From positions 682,001-746,000 of the forward strand of contig NZ_LT629734.1 in the NCBI RefSeq assembly GCF_900104705.1: a DNA stretch of 64,000 nt, read 5' to 3'. This DNA is from Agrococcus carbonis (GTDB lineage Bacteria; Actinomycetota; Actinomycetes; Actinomycetales; Microbacteriaceae). The notes below the pieces were generated by a model. The model was not told where the DNA came from. It saw only the letters and a list, made by a program, of their open reading frames with translations, and did not search any database. The position numbers and the translations under genes were made by a program. Shown here piece by piece: positions 1 to 8,203 of this stretch (its first letter is position 1; the number at the start of each line of letters is the position of its first letter).

Positions 1-2913
1 ATCCTCGACGCGATCGTGTTCGCGCTCTACGGCAGCGCTCCGCGGTACGAGGGCGGCAGGGCGCACCTGCGGAGCGACCTCGCCGGGCCGGAGCACCCGA
101 CGTGGGTCGAGCTCGACTTCGAGGTCGGGGCGCGACGGCTGCGCGTCCGCCGCTCCCCCGAGTACGAGCGGCCGAAGCAGCGCGGCACCGGCACGACGAA
201 GGAGAAGGCCTCGGCGACGCTGCTCGAGCGCGTCGACGACCGCTGGGAGCCGCTCTCGGTGAGCGCGGGCGAGGTGGGCACCGAGATCGGCGAGATCCTC
301 GGCCTCACGAAGGTCGAGTTCCTGCAGGTCATCCTGCTCGCGCAGGGCGGCTTCGCCGAGTTCCTGCGCGCGTCGAGCGACGAGCGCAAGCAGCTGCTGC
401 AGCGGCTGTTCGGCACCGGCAGCATGCGGCGGCTCCGCGAGCTGCTGCTCGAGGACGCCCGCGCCGCCGGCTCCGCGCGCGAGGAGCTCGAGCGGCGCCG
501 CGACGACCGCGGCGCTCGCGCGCTCGCGGCGCTCGCCGCGCTCCGCGATGCCGACGGATCCGATGCCGACGGGGCGGGGGCCGAGGGTCCGGATGCCGAC
601 GCGGCGGATGCCGACGGGGCGCGCATCGACGCGCGCGTCCTGGCCGACGCCGCCGCCGAGCTCGAGGCACGGGTCGAGCGCGCCGACCGCGCAGCCGCGG
701 TCGCGCTCGAGGCGAGCCGGGCGTCCCGAGCGGCGCTCGACGCGGCGACGGCGCTCCACGAGCGCTGGGCGCGTCGCACCGCCGCGAGCGCGCGGCTCAC
801 CGAGCTCGAGCGGCAGCGCGACGCCGTCGACGCCGATCGCCGCACCCTCGCCGACGCCGATCGCGCCGCCGAGGCCGCGGGCCCGCTCGAGCGCTGGGAG
901 CGGGCCGACACGGCCGCCGACCGCGCCGCGGCAGCGCTCACGGATGCCGCGGCGCTGCTGCCGGACGGCGTCGACGCCGAGCGCGAGGCGGTCGAGCGCG
1001 AGCACGAGCTCGCGCAGGCCGCGGTAGCGCGCGCCGACATCGCGGCCGAGCTCGAGGCGCAGCTGCCGTCGCTCGAGCGTGCCGCCCGGCGCGCGCTGCA
1101 GGACGCCGAGCGCGCCGACGAGGCCGTGGACGGCGCGCAGCGGGAGCGCGCCGCCGCGCCCGCCGCGCGCGACGCGATCGTCGCCGCGCGCGAGTCGGCG
1201 GCGACGCTCGCGGCGGGGCACGCCGACGCGGAGACCGCGCTGCAGGCCGCCCGCGACCGGCTCGGGGCGCGCGACGAGGCCGACGCGCTCGAGCCGCAGC
1301 TCGCCGCCGCACAGGCGACCGCGGCGCGCACCGCCGCCGCGCAGGCCGAGGCGGGCGCAGCGGCCGCGCGGCTGCAGGCGGCGCGCATCGCCGGCATGGC
1401 AGGCGAGCTCGCCGCCGCGCTCGTGACGGGCGAGGCGTGCCCGGTGTGCGGGTCGCTCGAGCATCCGGCGCCGCACGCGCCCGGCGACGACCCCGTCTCG
1501 GCCGACGACGTCGCCGCCGCCCTCGCGGACGCGGAGTCGGCCGCCGTCGCGGCGCGCGAGGCGAACGACGCGCTCGCCGGCCTCGAGCGCCGGCACGCCG
1601 CCGCCGAGGCGCGAGCCGGCGAGGGCGACCGCGAGGCGCTCGCCGCGCTGCTCGACGAGGCGCGCGCACGGCTCGACGCGTGCACGCACGCCGTCGCCGA
1701 GCGCGAGCGCCGCACCGAGGAGCTCGAGCGCCACGATCGCGAGGCCGCCGAGCGCGACGCGCGGATCGCGCAACTCGAGTCGGCCGCGGGCGCCGCCCGA
1801 GCGGCGGCGGCCGGCGCGGACGCGCGGCTCTCCGACGCGCGGGCGCGGCTCGCGGAGGCGCTCGAGGGGCATGCGTCGGCGCGGTCGCTGCAGGCCGCCG
1901 CCACCGCACGCGTCCGAGCCCTGCGCGGCTGGATCGACGCGGCGGCCGAGCGCGAGCGCGCGGCCCGGGAGCAGGCCCTCGCGGCTGCCCAGGGCGGCAA
2001 GGCGCTCGAGGAGCACGGGCTGCCCGACCGCGGCGCCGCCGCGGCGATGGCGCTGCCGAGCACCGAGCGCACCGCGCTGCGCGAGCGCATCCGCGCGCAC
2101 GACGACGCCCTCGCGAGCGCTCGCGGCGTGCTCGCGCAGCCCGAGCTCACCGACCTCCCCGAAGCCCCCGAGCTCGCCCCGCTCGAGGCCGCGCACGCCG
2201 ACGCCGAAGCCGCCGCAACCGCCGCCGCCCGCTCGGCGACCGCTGCGGCGACGACCCGCGACCACGCCGCGAGCGACCTCGCGGCCGCGACCGACGCCAT
2301 CCGCGCGCTCGCCGACGGGGCCGAGGCCGCCGCGACCATGCGCGCGCTCGCCGCCGCGCTCAACGGGGAGAACGAGCTGCGGCAGGACATCGAGACCTAC
2401 GTGCTCGCGACCCGCCTCGGCGCGATCATCGACGCCGCGAACCTCCGGCTCGCCGCGATGACCGAGGGTCGCTTCGCGCTCCAGCACGACGAGACGACGG
2501 CCTACCGCAAGCGGGCGAGCGGCCTCGGCATCCAGGTGCTCGACGCCCACACCGGCGTGCCGCGCACCGCGAGCTCGCTCTCGGGCGGCGAGACGTTCCT
2601 CGCCTCGCTCGCGCTCGCGCTCGGCCTCGCCGACGTCGTACAGGCCGAGTCGGGCGGCGTCTCGCTCGAGACCCTCTTCGTCGACGAGGGCTTCGGCTCG
2701 CTCGACCAGGACACGCTCGAGGCCGCCCTCGCGACGCTCGACGACCTGCGCGCCGGCGGCCGCAGCGTCGGCGTGATCAGCCACGTGCAGCAGATGCAGG
2801 AGCGCATCCCCTCGCGCATCCGGGTGACGCCCGTGCCCGGCGGCGGCAGCCGCATCCGCGTCTCCGCCTCCGGCGCCACGAGCCCGCAGGGAGGCGCCGG
2901 GAGCGCTGAGTAG
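1..2913 (+). CDS. sbcC: SbcC exonuclease subunit (SMC-like ATPase), 5' end cut off by window
   Basis: Large subunit of the SbcCD nuclease, which cleaves hairpins and processes double-strand ends in the cytoplasm. The frame is open from base 1 and begins ILDAIVFALYG, the residues that normally follow the Walker A GKST, so the true start lies upstream. Counting from base 1 there are 970 residues: an N-terminal ATPase part, a long Ala/Glu/Arg coiled coil, a CPVC zinc hook near residue 480, the second coil, an ABC signature (SLSGGETF) near 861 and Walker B (LFVDEGF) near 896. An Asp/Ala/Gly-rich low-complexity insert sits near residues 183-207. SbcD would be expected just upstream. The large antisense open frames here come from GC-rich codon bias. 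Confidence 0.95.
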   Translation: MLDAIVFALYGSAPRYEGGRAHLRSDLAGPEHPTWVELDFEVGARRLRVRRSPEYERPKQRGTGTTKEKASATLLERVDDRWEPLSVSAGEVGTEIGEILGLTKVEFLQVILLAQGGFAEFLRASSDERKQLLQRLFGTGSMRRLRELLLEDARAAGSAREELERRRDDRGARALAALAALRDADGSDADGAGAEGPDADAADADGARIDARVLADAAAELEARVERADRAAAVALEASRASRAALDAATALHERWARRTAASARLTELERQRDAVDADRRTLADADRAAEAAGPLERWERADTAADRAAAALTDAAALLPDGVDAEREAVEREHELAQAAVARADIAAELEAQLPSLERAARRALQDAERADEAVDGAQRERAAAPAARDAIVAARESAATLAAGHADAETALQAARDRLGARDEADALEPQLAAAQATAARTAAAQAEAGAAAARLQAARIAGMAGELAAALVTGEACPVCGSLEHPAPHAPGDDPVSADDVAAALADAESAAVAAREANDALAGLERRHAAAEARAGEGDREALAALLDEARARLDACTHAVAERERRTEELERHDREAAERDARIAQLESAAGAARAAAAGADARLSDARARLAEALEGHASARSLQAAATARVRALRGWIDAAAERERAAREQALAAAQGGKALEEHGLPDRGAAAAMALPSTERTALRERIRAHDDALASARGVLAQPELTDLPEAPELAPLEAAHADAEAAATAAARSATAAATTRDHAASDLAAATDAIRALADGAEAAATMRALAAALNGENELRQDIETYVLATRLGAIIDAANLRLAAMTEGRFALQHDETTAYRKRASGLGIQVLDAHTGVPRTASSLSGGETFLASLALALGLADVVQAESGGVSLETLFVDEGFGSLDQDTLEAALATLDDLRAGGRSVGVISHVQQMQERIPSRIRVTPVPGGGSRIRVSASGATSPQGGAGSAE

Positions 2914-2916
2914 GCT
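2911..2916 (+). promoter_or_regulatory. Candidate -10 box for leaderless LOG gene
   Basis: TAGGCT lies 7 nt before the ATG at 2924. Its first three bases are also the sbcC stop codon. There is no good ribosome binding site in the gap. It fits the TANNNT-(6-8 nt)-start pattern seen before many genes in this window. Confidence 0.45.
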
Positions 2917-2923
2917 CTCGCGC

Positions 2924-4084
2924 ATGCGCGACTTCGACCAGCGACCGCAGCACGGGCGCCGCCTCGACATCTCGTCGCTCGCGGCGTTCGACCACTTCGC
3001 GCGGCACGCGACGAGCATGCACGGCTGGCGCATCCAGGACGTCGACCTCTCGGGCCGCGCCGACGCGCTCGCGCGGCTCGACGGCGACGGGTCGCTGCTG
3101 CTCGGCGCCGACCTGCCCGAGGGCGCCAAGGAGCGCCTGATCGGGCAGGGGGCGCTCGTGTTCGACGACGTGCCGCACGTGCCGTTCAACGCCTATCGCT
3201 CGACCCTCTACACGCCCGACGAGCTCGTCGACGGCCTCGAGCACGGCTACGGCGCGACGTTCGACGCACGCGTCTACGCGTGGTCGCGCACGCGGCACCA
3301 CGACATCGCCGACACGCTCGCGGCAGCACTCCACGACCACTCGATCGACGACGCGCTCGCCGAGTGGGTGCAGGGCAAGCGCATCGTCGGCATCATGGGC
3401 GGCCACGCGCTGCGGCGCGACTCGGCGGAGTACCGGCGCACGGCGCACCTCGCGCACGGCCTCGCCCGCGCGGGCCGCGTCGTCGCGACCGGCGGCGGGC
3501 CGGGGGCGATGGAGGCGGGCAACCTCGGCGCCCGCGCGGTCGCGCTCACGCCGGAGGAGCTCGACGACGTGCTCGACGAGCTCGCCGCGGTGCCGTCGTT
3601 CCACGGCTCGATCCCCGCCTGGATCGCCTCGGCGCGCACCGTCGCCGCCCGCGTCGGCGAGGGCGTCTCGCTCGGCATCCCCACGTGGCACTACGGCCAC
3701 GAGCCGCCCAACTCGTTCGCGACCGCGATCGCGAAGTACTTCCAGAACTCGGTGCGCGAGGACATCCTGCTGCGCGTCGCCAGCGCGGGCATCGTCGTGC
3801 TGCCGGGCGGCGGGGGCACCGTGCAGGAGATCTTCCAGGACGCGTGCGAGAACTCCTACGCCGAGGAGGGCGCGTGGGCGCCGCTCGTGCTGCTCGGCGA
3901 GCGCTACTGGAGCGAGACGCTGCCCGCGTGGCCGCTCCTGCAGGCCGTCATGCGCGGCCGGCCCGGCGAGGCCGGCATCGCGCTCGTCGACGAGGTCGCG
4001 GATGCGGTGGCCGCGATCGCGGCGTTCGAACCGGCCCCGAGCGGAGCGTCGCTGCACGCGGCGGCGCCGGAGGATCGGCGGTGA
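2924..4084 (+). CDS. LOG-family nucleotide-binding protein (PpnN/YgdH-like)
   Basis: The 386-residue Rossmann-fold protein carries both LOG-family signatures: GGGPGAMEAGN near residue 190 and LPGGGGTVQE near 292. Family members hydrolyse the N-glycosidic bond of nucleoside 5'-monophosphates (PpnN) or activate cytokinins (LOG). The extra N-terminal ~140 residues make the PpnN type more likely than the short LOG type, but substrate is inference. The gene starts 10 nt after sbcC, with a candidate -10 box rather than an RBS, so it may be transcribed independently. It ends at a strong hairpin shared with the convergent gene. Confidence 0.8.
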   Translation: MRDFDQRPQHGRRLDISSLAAFDHFARHATSMHGWRIQDVDLSGRADALARLDGDGSLLLGADLPEGAKERLIGQGALVFDDVPHVPFNAYRSTLYTPDELVDGLEHGYGATFDARVYAWSRTRHHDIADTLAAALHDHSIDDALAEWVQGKRIVGIMGGHALRRDSAEYRRTAHLAHGLARAGRVVATGGGPGAMEAGNLGARAVALTPEELDDVLDELAAVPSFHGSIPAWIASARTVAARVGEGVSLGIPTWHYGHEPPNSFATAIAKYFQNSVREDILLRVASAGIVVLPGGGGTVQEIFQDACENSYAEEGAWAPLVLLGERYWSETLPAWPLLQAVMRGRPGEAGIALVDEVADAVAAIAAFEPAPSGASLHAAAPEDRR

Positions 4085-4102
4085 CGGAGGTCAGGACGAA
4101 CG

Positions 4103-4145
4103 GGTCTCGCGACGCGAGCGGCCTGCGGCCGCGCGCTCCTGGACC
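4103..4145 (+). repeat. Half-copy of a palindromic intergenic repeat
   Basis: The stretch GGTCTCGCGACGCGAGCGGC... ending in GGACC closely matches the right half of the tandem 119-bp units at 11,658 and 11,822. It lies directly beside the hairpin at 4,146-4,198, so the short convergent gap is made almost entirely of repeat and terminator. Confidence 0.6.
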
Positions 4146-4198
4146 TTGAGCCCTCCGGGGGCAACGCCGCTGCGCGGCATTGCCCCCTACGGGCTCAA
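4146..4198. terminator. Bidirectional hairpin between convergent genes
   Basis: TTGAGCCC pairs with GGGCTCAA, then GGGGGCAA with TTGCCCCC, then GCCG with CGGC around a 5-nt loop. That is 20 base pairs with one internal 3x3 loop and one mismatch. There is no T-run, as is usual in actinobacteria. The right arm contains the stop codon of the minus-strand gene (4187-4189). Confidence 0.7.
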
Positions 4199-4900
4199 CT
4201 CCCCCGCGATGCGGTGCTCGAGATCGCGGGTCGTCGTCTCCGGCAGCGCGATGAGGCCGTCGAGCTCGCGCCGCGCCTGGCGATAGGCGCTCTGCCGCTC
4301 GGCGGGCGTGGACGCCTCGTTCTCGGCCACCGCCATGAGCCGCTGGGCGGTCTGCAGCCGGCTGCGCTCGGCCTCGGTGAACTGCGTCTGGGCGCGCCGC
4401 TTCGCCTCCCGCACGGCGGCCTCGAAGGCGACCTCGTAGTCGCGCACCGCCTCGCGGTAGCGCTCGAGCGCGCCCGCTGGCCGCAGCTCGGCCGCCGCGG
4501 CGGGCCGCAGCCCCTCCGCGACCCGCTTCGCGCGGTGGAAGGTCTGCGTGAGCGGTTCGCGCATGTCGGTCACGAGCGGGTAGTCGATCAGCTTCGCCAC
4601 GTCGAGCTCGAAGTCGAGCCAGCGGCGGTCGACCTCCTCGTGGTCGGCGAGGATCCGCTCGATCTGCCGGTCGCGGTCGGCGCGCTGCGCCGCGAGGTCG
4701 GCCGCGTCGTCGGCGGGCGTCGGGAGGGGCGCCGCCGCGAGCGGCTGCACGGGGGCGCGGCGGATGCGCTCGAGCTCGATGCGGTCGCGGCGCCGGCGCT
4801 CGTTGTACTTCGCGACGCCGCCGATCCATCCGCCCACGACCGGGCCGACGATGAAGATCAACCACCAGTAGCCGCTGACGAAGCGCAGGATCTCCTCCAC
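4187..4900 (-). CDS. Hypothetical single-pass membrane protein
   Basis: A 237-residue protein I do not recognise. An N-terminal hydrophobic segment (about residues 8-27, WWLIFIVGPVVGGWIGG) is followed by a basic stretch and a long charged, helical cytoplasmic region rich in Arg, Glu and Ala, plausibly coiled coil. The topology suggests a membrane-anchored scaffold, but nothing identifies a function. The GTG start at 4900 lies 6 nt after a TAGGTT box. The last codons form part of the terminator hairpin. Confidence 0.6.
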   Translation of the reverse strand: MEEILRFVSGYWWLIFIVGPVVGGWIGGVAKYNERRRRDRIELERIRRAPVQPLAAAPLPTPADDAADLAAQRADRDRQIERILADHEEVDRRWLDFELDVAKLIDYPLVTDMREPLTQTFHRAKRVAEGLRPAAAAELRPAGALERYREAVRDYEVAFEAAVREAKRRAQTQFTEAERSRLQTAQRLMAVAENEASTPAERQSAYRQARRELDGLIALPETTTRDLEHRIAGELSP

Positions 4901-4906
4901 GCCTCG

Positions 4907-4912
4907 AACCTA
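4907..4912 (-). promoter_or_regulatory. Candidate -10 box, leaderless start
   Basis: On the minus strand TAGGTT ends exactly 6 nt before the GTG start at 4900, and no Shine-Dalgarno sequence lies between. Confidence 0.45.
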
Positions 4913-5034
4913 CCCGCCCCGCGACGGCGGCGCCCGCCGTGGCGCCGGGTTCGGCGCAGTCCCAGGCCGGGGTGGAAGCCTGGATGGGTTGCGGGGGCCT
5001 CCCAGCGCCTCCGCCGGAAGCGAGAGGAGCCACC

Positions 5035-5520
5035 ATGTCCGACGTGCAGAATCCGCTGCAGGGCCGCACCCAGCCCACGCCCCCGTCGACGACGATCGCC
5101 GAGTTCGACACCTACGAGGAGGCGCAGGCCCTCGTCGACCGCTTGAGCGACGCGCGGTTCCCGGTCGAGCACGTGCGCATCGTCGGCACCGGCCTCAGCT
5201 CCGTCGAGCAGGTGCTCGGCCGCATGACCTACGGCCGCGCAGCGATCAGCGGGGCGCTCGGCGGCGCGTGGTTCGGCCTCTTCGTCGGCCTGCTGTTCGG
5301 CTTGATCCTCGCCGACTCGTGGTCGTGGATGCTCTGGGCCGTGCTCATGGGCGCGGCGTTCGGCATCATCGCCGGCGTCGTGCAGCACGCCATGACCGGC
5401 GGCAAGCGCGACTTCACGAGCGTGCGCACCATCCAGGCCGCGCGCTACGGCGTGCAGGTCACGAACGAGCACGCCGCGGCCGCGGTGCAGGTCATGGGGC
5501 GGGCGACGCCGACGCCGTGA
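5035..5520 (+). CDS. General-stress-protein-17M-like membrane protein
   Basis: The protein is 161 residues from the ATG at 5035, chosen because GAGAGGAG sits just upstream; longer in-frame extensions have no RBS. Residues ~20-60 (AEFDTYEEAQALVDRLSD...) resemble the GSP-17M fold found in small actinobacterial proteins. Residues ~70-125 hold two hydrophobic helices rich in Gly (SGALGGAWFGLFVGLLFGLI), and the C-terminus returns to a soluble tail. Often annotated 'general stress protein' or a 'magnesium transporter' fragment; real role unknown. The 3' end overlaps the convergent MFS gene by 29 bases. Confidence 0.6.
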   Translation: MSDVQNPLQGRTQPTPPSTTIAEFDTYEEAQALVDRLSDARFPVEHVRIVGTGLSSVEQVLGRMTYGRAAISGALGGAWFGLFVGLLFGLILADSWSWMLWAVLMGAAFGIIAGVVQHAMTGGKRDFTSVRTIQAARYGVQVTNEHAAAAVQVMGRATPTP

Positions 5521-6994
5521 CCTCGTGCTCGGGCTCGTCGGCCACCGCGTCGGCGGGCTTCCGCAGCCAGAAGGTGGCGACCACCCCGAGCAGCCACAGC
5601 GCGGCGGCGCCCATGAAGGCGACGCGCGCGCCCTCGAGCAGGGCGTCGCCGTGCGACAGCCCCTGCTCGAGCAGCTGCCCCTGCCGGGTGGCCATGATCG
5701 TCACGAACGCCGCGGTGCCGGCGCCGCCCGCGACCTGCTGCACGGTGCCGACCATCGCCGACCCGTACCCGTACAGGTGGCCCGGCAGCGCCGCGAGCGA
5801 CACGGTGAACAGCGGCGGGAACGTGAACGCGAAGCCCAGCATCAGCACCATCTGCATGATGAGCACCGCCCACCACGGCGTCGTCGGCTGCAGCGTTGTG
5901 TAGAGCACGAGCGCCGCCAGCACGACGAGCGCGCCGGGGATGACGAGCGGCCGGGGACCCCAGCGGTCGTAGAGGTTGCCGACCACGGGGCCCAGCAGGC
6001 CCGACAGCAGCGCCCCGGGCATCGTGATGAGGCCGACGTGCAGGGGCTCGAGCCCCATGGAGTCCTGCAGGATGAGCGGCAGCATGATGAGGCTGCCGAA
6101 CATCGCGGCCATCGCGATGGTCATGACGACGACGGATGCGGTGAACAGCGGGTGCCGGAAGGTGCGCAGGTCGAGCAGCGCGTCGTCGGTGCGCTGCAGG
6201 CGCAGCTGCCGGAGCACGAAGCCGAGCAGGGAGACCACGCCGACTCCGAGCGCCGTCGGCAGCTGCCAGGCCGGCAGCTCCTCGACGCCGATGAGCGAGA
6301 GGCCGTAGACGAGGCCGCCGAAGCCGAGCGCGGCGAGCGGGATGGAGAGACCGTCGAGGCGTGGGCGGTGCTCCTGCGGGCGGCCACCGAGCGTGCGCGC
6401 ACCGGTCAGCAGCATCGCGAGCGCGAGCGGCGCGACGCCCAGGAAGATCCAGCGCCAGGAGGCGAACTGCAGGATCGCGCCCGACACGGTCGGCCCGAGC
6501 GCGGGCGCCGCCGACATCACCATCGAGATGGTGCCCATGAAGGCGCCTCGCCGCGTGGGCGGCACGAGCTGCATCACGGTGGTCATGAGCAGCGGGAACA
6601 CCACGGCGGTGCCGGAGGCCTGCACGATGCGGCCGAGCAGCAGCAGCGGGAACGACGGTGCGAAGCCGGCGATGACCGAGCCCGCGACGAAGAGCGCCAT
6701 CGCGGTGACGTAGAGCGAGCGCTTGCTGAACCGCGCCATCAGCCAGCCAGTGGTGGGGATGACGACCGCCATCGTCAGCATGAAGGCGGTGGTGAGCCAC
6801 TGCGCGGCGCGCTCGTCGATGCCGAGCGCCGGATCCTCGATGAGGGTGGAGATCGCCACGTTCATCGCCGTCTCGTTGAGGATGACGACGAACGCCGAGA
6901 CGAGCAGGGTGGCGATGATGAGGGCGCCGCCCGCGGGCAGGCGCTCGCGGGTCGCGTCGCGGGTCGCCCGTGCGGGCTGGGTCGTGGTGTGCAT
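5492..6994 (-). CDS. DHA2-type MFS multidrug exporter
   Basis: A 500-residue inner-membrane transporter with about 14 hydrophobic segments, the layout of the DHA2 (EmrB/QacA) drug:H+ antiporters. The conserved N-terminal region NVAISTLIEDPALGIDERAAQWLTTAF... matches the family's 'VALP.I...L......WVVTAY' pattern, and the motif A-like LMARFSKRSLY follows. The start is the ATG at 6994 with GGAAG upstream; the longer open frame upstream is not family-like. It lies 88 nt downstream of the VOC gene on the same strand. Both may therefore be controlled by the divergent TetR regulator (inference). Confidence 0.88.
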   Translation of the reverse strand: MHTTTQPARATRDATRERLPAGGALIIATLLVSAFVVILNETAMNVAISTLIEDPALGIDERAAQWLTTAFMLTMAVVIPTTGWLMARFSKRSLYVTAMALFVAGSVIAGFAPSFPLLLLGRIVQASGTAVVFPLLMTTVMQLVPPTRRGAFMGTISMVMSAAPALGPTVSGAILQFASWRWIFLGVAPLALAMLLTGARTLGGRPQEHRPRLDGLSIPLAALGFGGLVYGLSLIGVEELPAWQLPTALGVGVVSLLGFVLRQLRLQRTDDALLDLRTFRHPLFTASVVVMTIAMAAMFGSLIMLPLILQDSMGLEPLHVGLITMPGALLSGLLGPVVGNLYDRWGPRPLVIPGALVVLAALVLYTTLQPTTPWWAVLIMQMVLMLGFAFTFPPLFTVSLAALPGHLYGYGSAMVGTVQQVAGGAGTAAFVTIMATRQGQLLEQGLSHGDALLEGARVAFMGAAALWLLGVVATFWLRKPADAVADEPEHEVTASASPAP

Positions 6995-7082
6995 GTCGCT
7001 TCCGGGAAGGGCGCGACGATCCTGCGGGAGTGGTCCCGCGGGATCGCGTCGCTGCGTGAGGTGAGTGGAGCCGCGGGCCGGA

Positions 7083-7490
7083 TCAGCCCTGCGGCGCCTC
7101 CATGAAGAAGAAGTCGATGATGTGGCCGTCAGGGTCGGTGAGCTGGCCGCCGTACATGCCCCACTCGTCGTCCCGGATCGGCTTCGAGAGGGTACCGCCT
7201 CCCGCGGTCCCCGCCGCACCCAACGCATCCACCTCGTCGCGGCTTCCCAGCAGCATGGCGAGGGCGTTCTCGAGCATGCCGCGAGGCGCGCGCCGCTGGT
7301 CGCCGGTGAGGAACCCGTCGAACTTCGCGTGCTCGAGCAGCATGATCGCCACCTGGTCGCTCACGACCATGCAGCTGGTGGCGTCGTCGCTGAACTGCGG
7401 GTTCCTGGCGAAGCCCAGCGCCTCGTAGAACGCGGTCGCGCGACCGATGTCGGCGACCGCGTAGTTCGGGAAGATCATCTGCACTGCCAT
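7083..7490 (-). CDS. VOC-family (glyoxalase/bleomycin-resistance fold) protein
   Basis: 135 residues with a single beta-alpha-beta-beta-beta VOC fold: it begins MAVQMIFPNYAVADIGRATAFY, has FYEALGF after the first strand, and ends DPDGHIIDFFFM, the usual C-terminal metal or substrate strand. AGGAG precedes the ATG. It is divergent from the TetR gene, and the palindrome at 7513-7529 lies 24 bases upstream. This makes it the likeliest direct TetR target, perhaps an antibiotic- or electrophile-binding protein working with the exporter downstream (inference). Confidence 0.8.
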   Translation of the reverse strand: MAVQMIFPNYAVADIGRATAFYEALGFARNPQFSDDATSCMVVSDQVAIMLLEHAKFDGFLTGDQRRAPRGMLENALAMLLGSRDEVDALGAAGTAGGGTLSKPIRDDEWGMYGGQLTDPDGHIIDFFFMEAPQG

Positions 7491-7512
7491 GGCCGCTCCT
7501 GGGGTCGCGCGC

Positions 7513-7529
7513 TGTGAACGGCGTTCACA
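7513..7529. promoter_or_regulatory. TetR-type palindromic operator
   Basis: TGTGAACGGCGTTCACA is a perfect 17-bp palindrome about one central base, in the gap between the VOC gene (minus) and the TetR gene (plus). It overlaps the TTCACA -35 element of the TetR promoter, so binding would give autorepression and could also block the VOC promoter. Confidence 0.7.
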
Positions 7530-7553
7530 TTAGCGCAGTCGCGAGCGTAGGAT
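7524..7553 (+). promoter_or_regulatory. Promoter of the TetR gene
   Basis: TTCACA (7524-7529), an 18-nt spacer and TAGGAT (7548-7553), followed 8 nt later by the ATG at 7562. The -35 box lies inside the operator palindrome. Confidence 0.5.
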
Positions 7554-7561
7554 CAAGGGCG

Positions 7562-8203
7562 ATGACACGAGCGGGCTACTTCCACGGCGATCTGCGCCGG
7601 GCGCTGCTCGACGCAGGGCTCGACGTCGCCCGGGAGCGCGGCCCCGAAGGGGTGAGCGTGCGCGAGCTCGCGCGCATCGTGGGCGTCGCGCCGTCGGCCG
7701 TCTACCGGCACTTCGCGGGCCACGACGAGCTCATCTCGGCGCTCGCGCTGCGCGCGCAGGCGATGGTGGCGGATGCGATGGAGCGCGAGATCGAGGCCGT
7801 GCCAGCCCGCGATCCGCGCGCGTGGGCGGATGGCGCGATCGCCGCCGTCGGCATCGCCTACGTGCAGTTCGCGTGGGCCGAGCCGGGCCTGTTCCGGCTC
7901 GCGTTCCGCGCGCACCGCGACCTCGACGCGGCGCACCACGACGGCGCGCGCGGCGCATCCGGCCGCACCCCCTACGAGCAGCTCGAGCGCGCGCTCGACG
8001 CGCTCGTAGCGAGCGGCGAGATCACCGCCGAGCAGCGCGCGGGCGCCGAGGCGCTCGCGTGGTCGGCCGTGCACGGCTTCGCGACGCTGACAGTCGAGGG
8101 GCCGCTGCGCTCGCTCGACGCACCGGTGCGCGACGCGCTGTCCCGCCGGGTGGTCGAGATGGTGCGGCTCGGCCTGTCGGCGACGGCGGAGGGTGCACGG
8201 TGA
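7562..8203 (+). CDS. TetR/AcrR-family transcriptional regulator
   Basis: A 213-residue repressor. The N-terminal DNA-binding domain has the typical helix-turn-helix VSVRELARIVGVAPSAVYRHF near residues 28-48, and the rest is a helical ligand domain with a C-terminal TetR_C-like region. The ATG at 7562 (MTRAGYFHGDLRRALLDAG) is preferred over an upstream GTG that lies inside the operator. It overlaps the FUSC gene by 4 bases (GTGA), so the two are co-translated. It likely represses itself, the exporter and the divergent VOC gene. Confidence 0.87.
   Translation: MTRAGYFHGDLRRALLDAGLDVARERGPEGVSVRELARIVGVAPSAVYRHFAGHDELISALALRAQAMVADAMEREIEAVPARDPRAWADGAIAAVGIAYVQFAWAEPGLFRLAFRAHRDLDAAHHDGARGASGRTPYEQLERALDALVASGEITAEQRAGAEALAWSAVHGFATLTVEGPLRSLDAPVRDALSRRVVEMVRLGLSATAEGAR

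Noticed and set aside
27..2390. 787-codon open frame antisense to sbcC
   Set aside because: Its product is Ser/Ala/Arg repeats with no domain; it mirrors the GC-rich third positions of sbcC.
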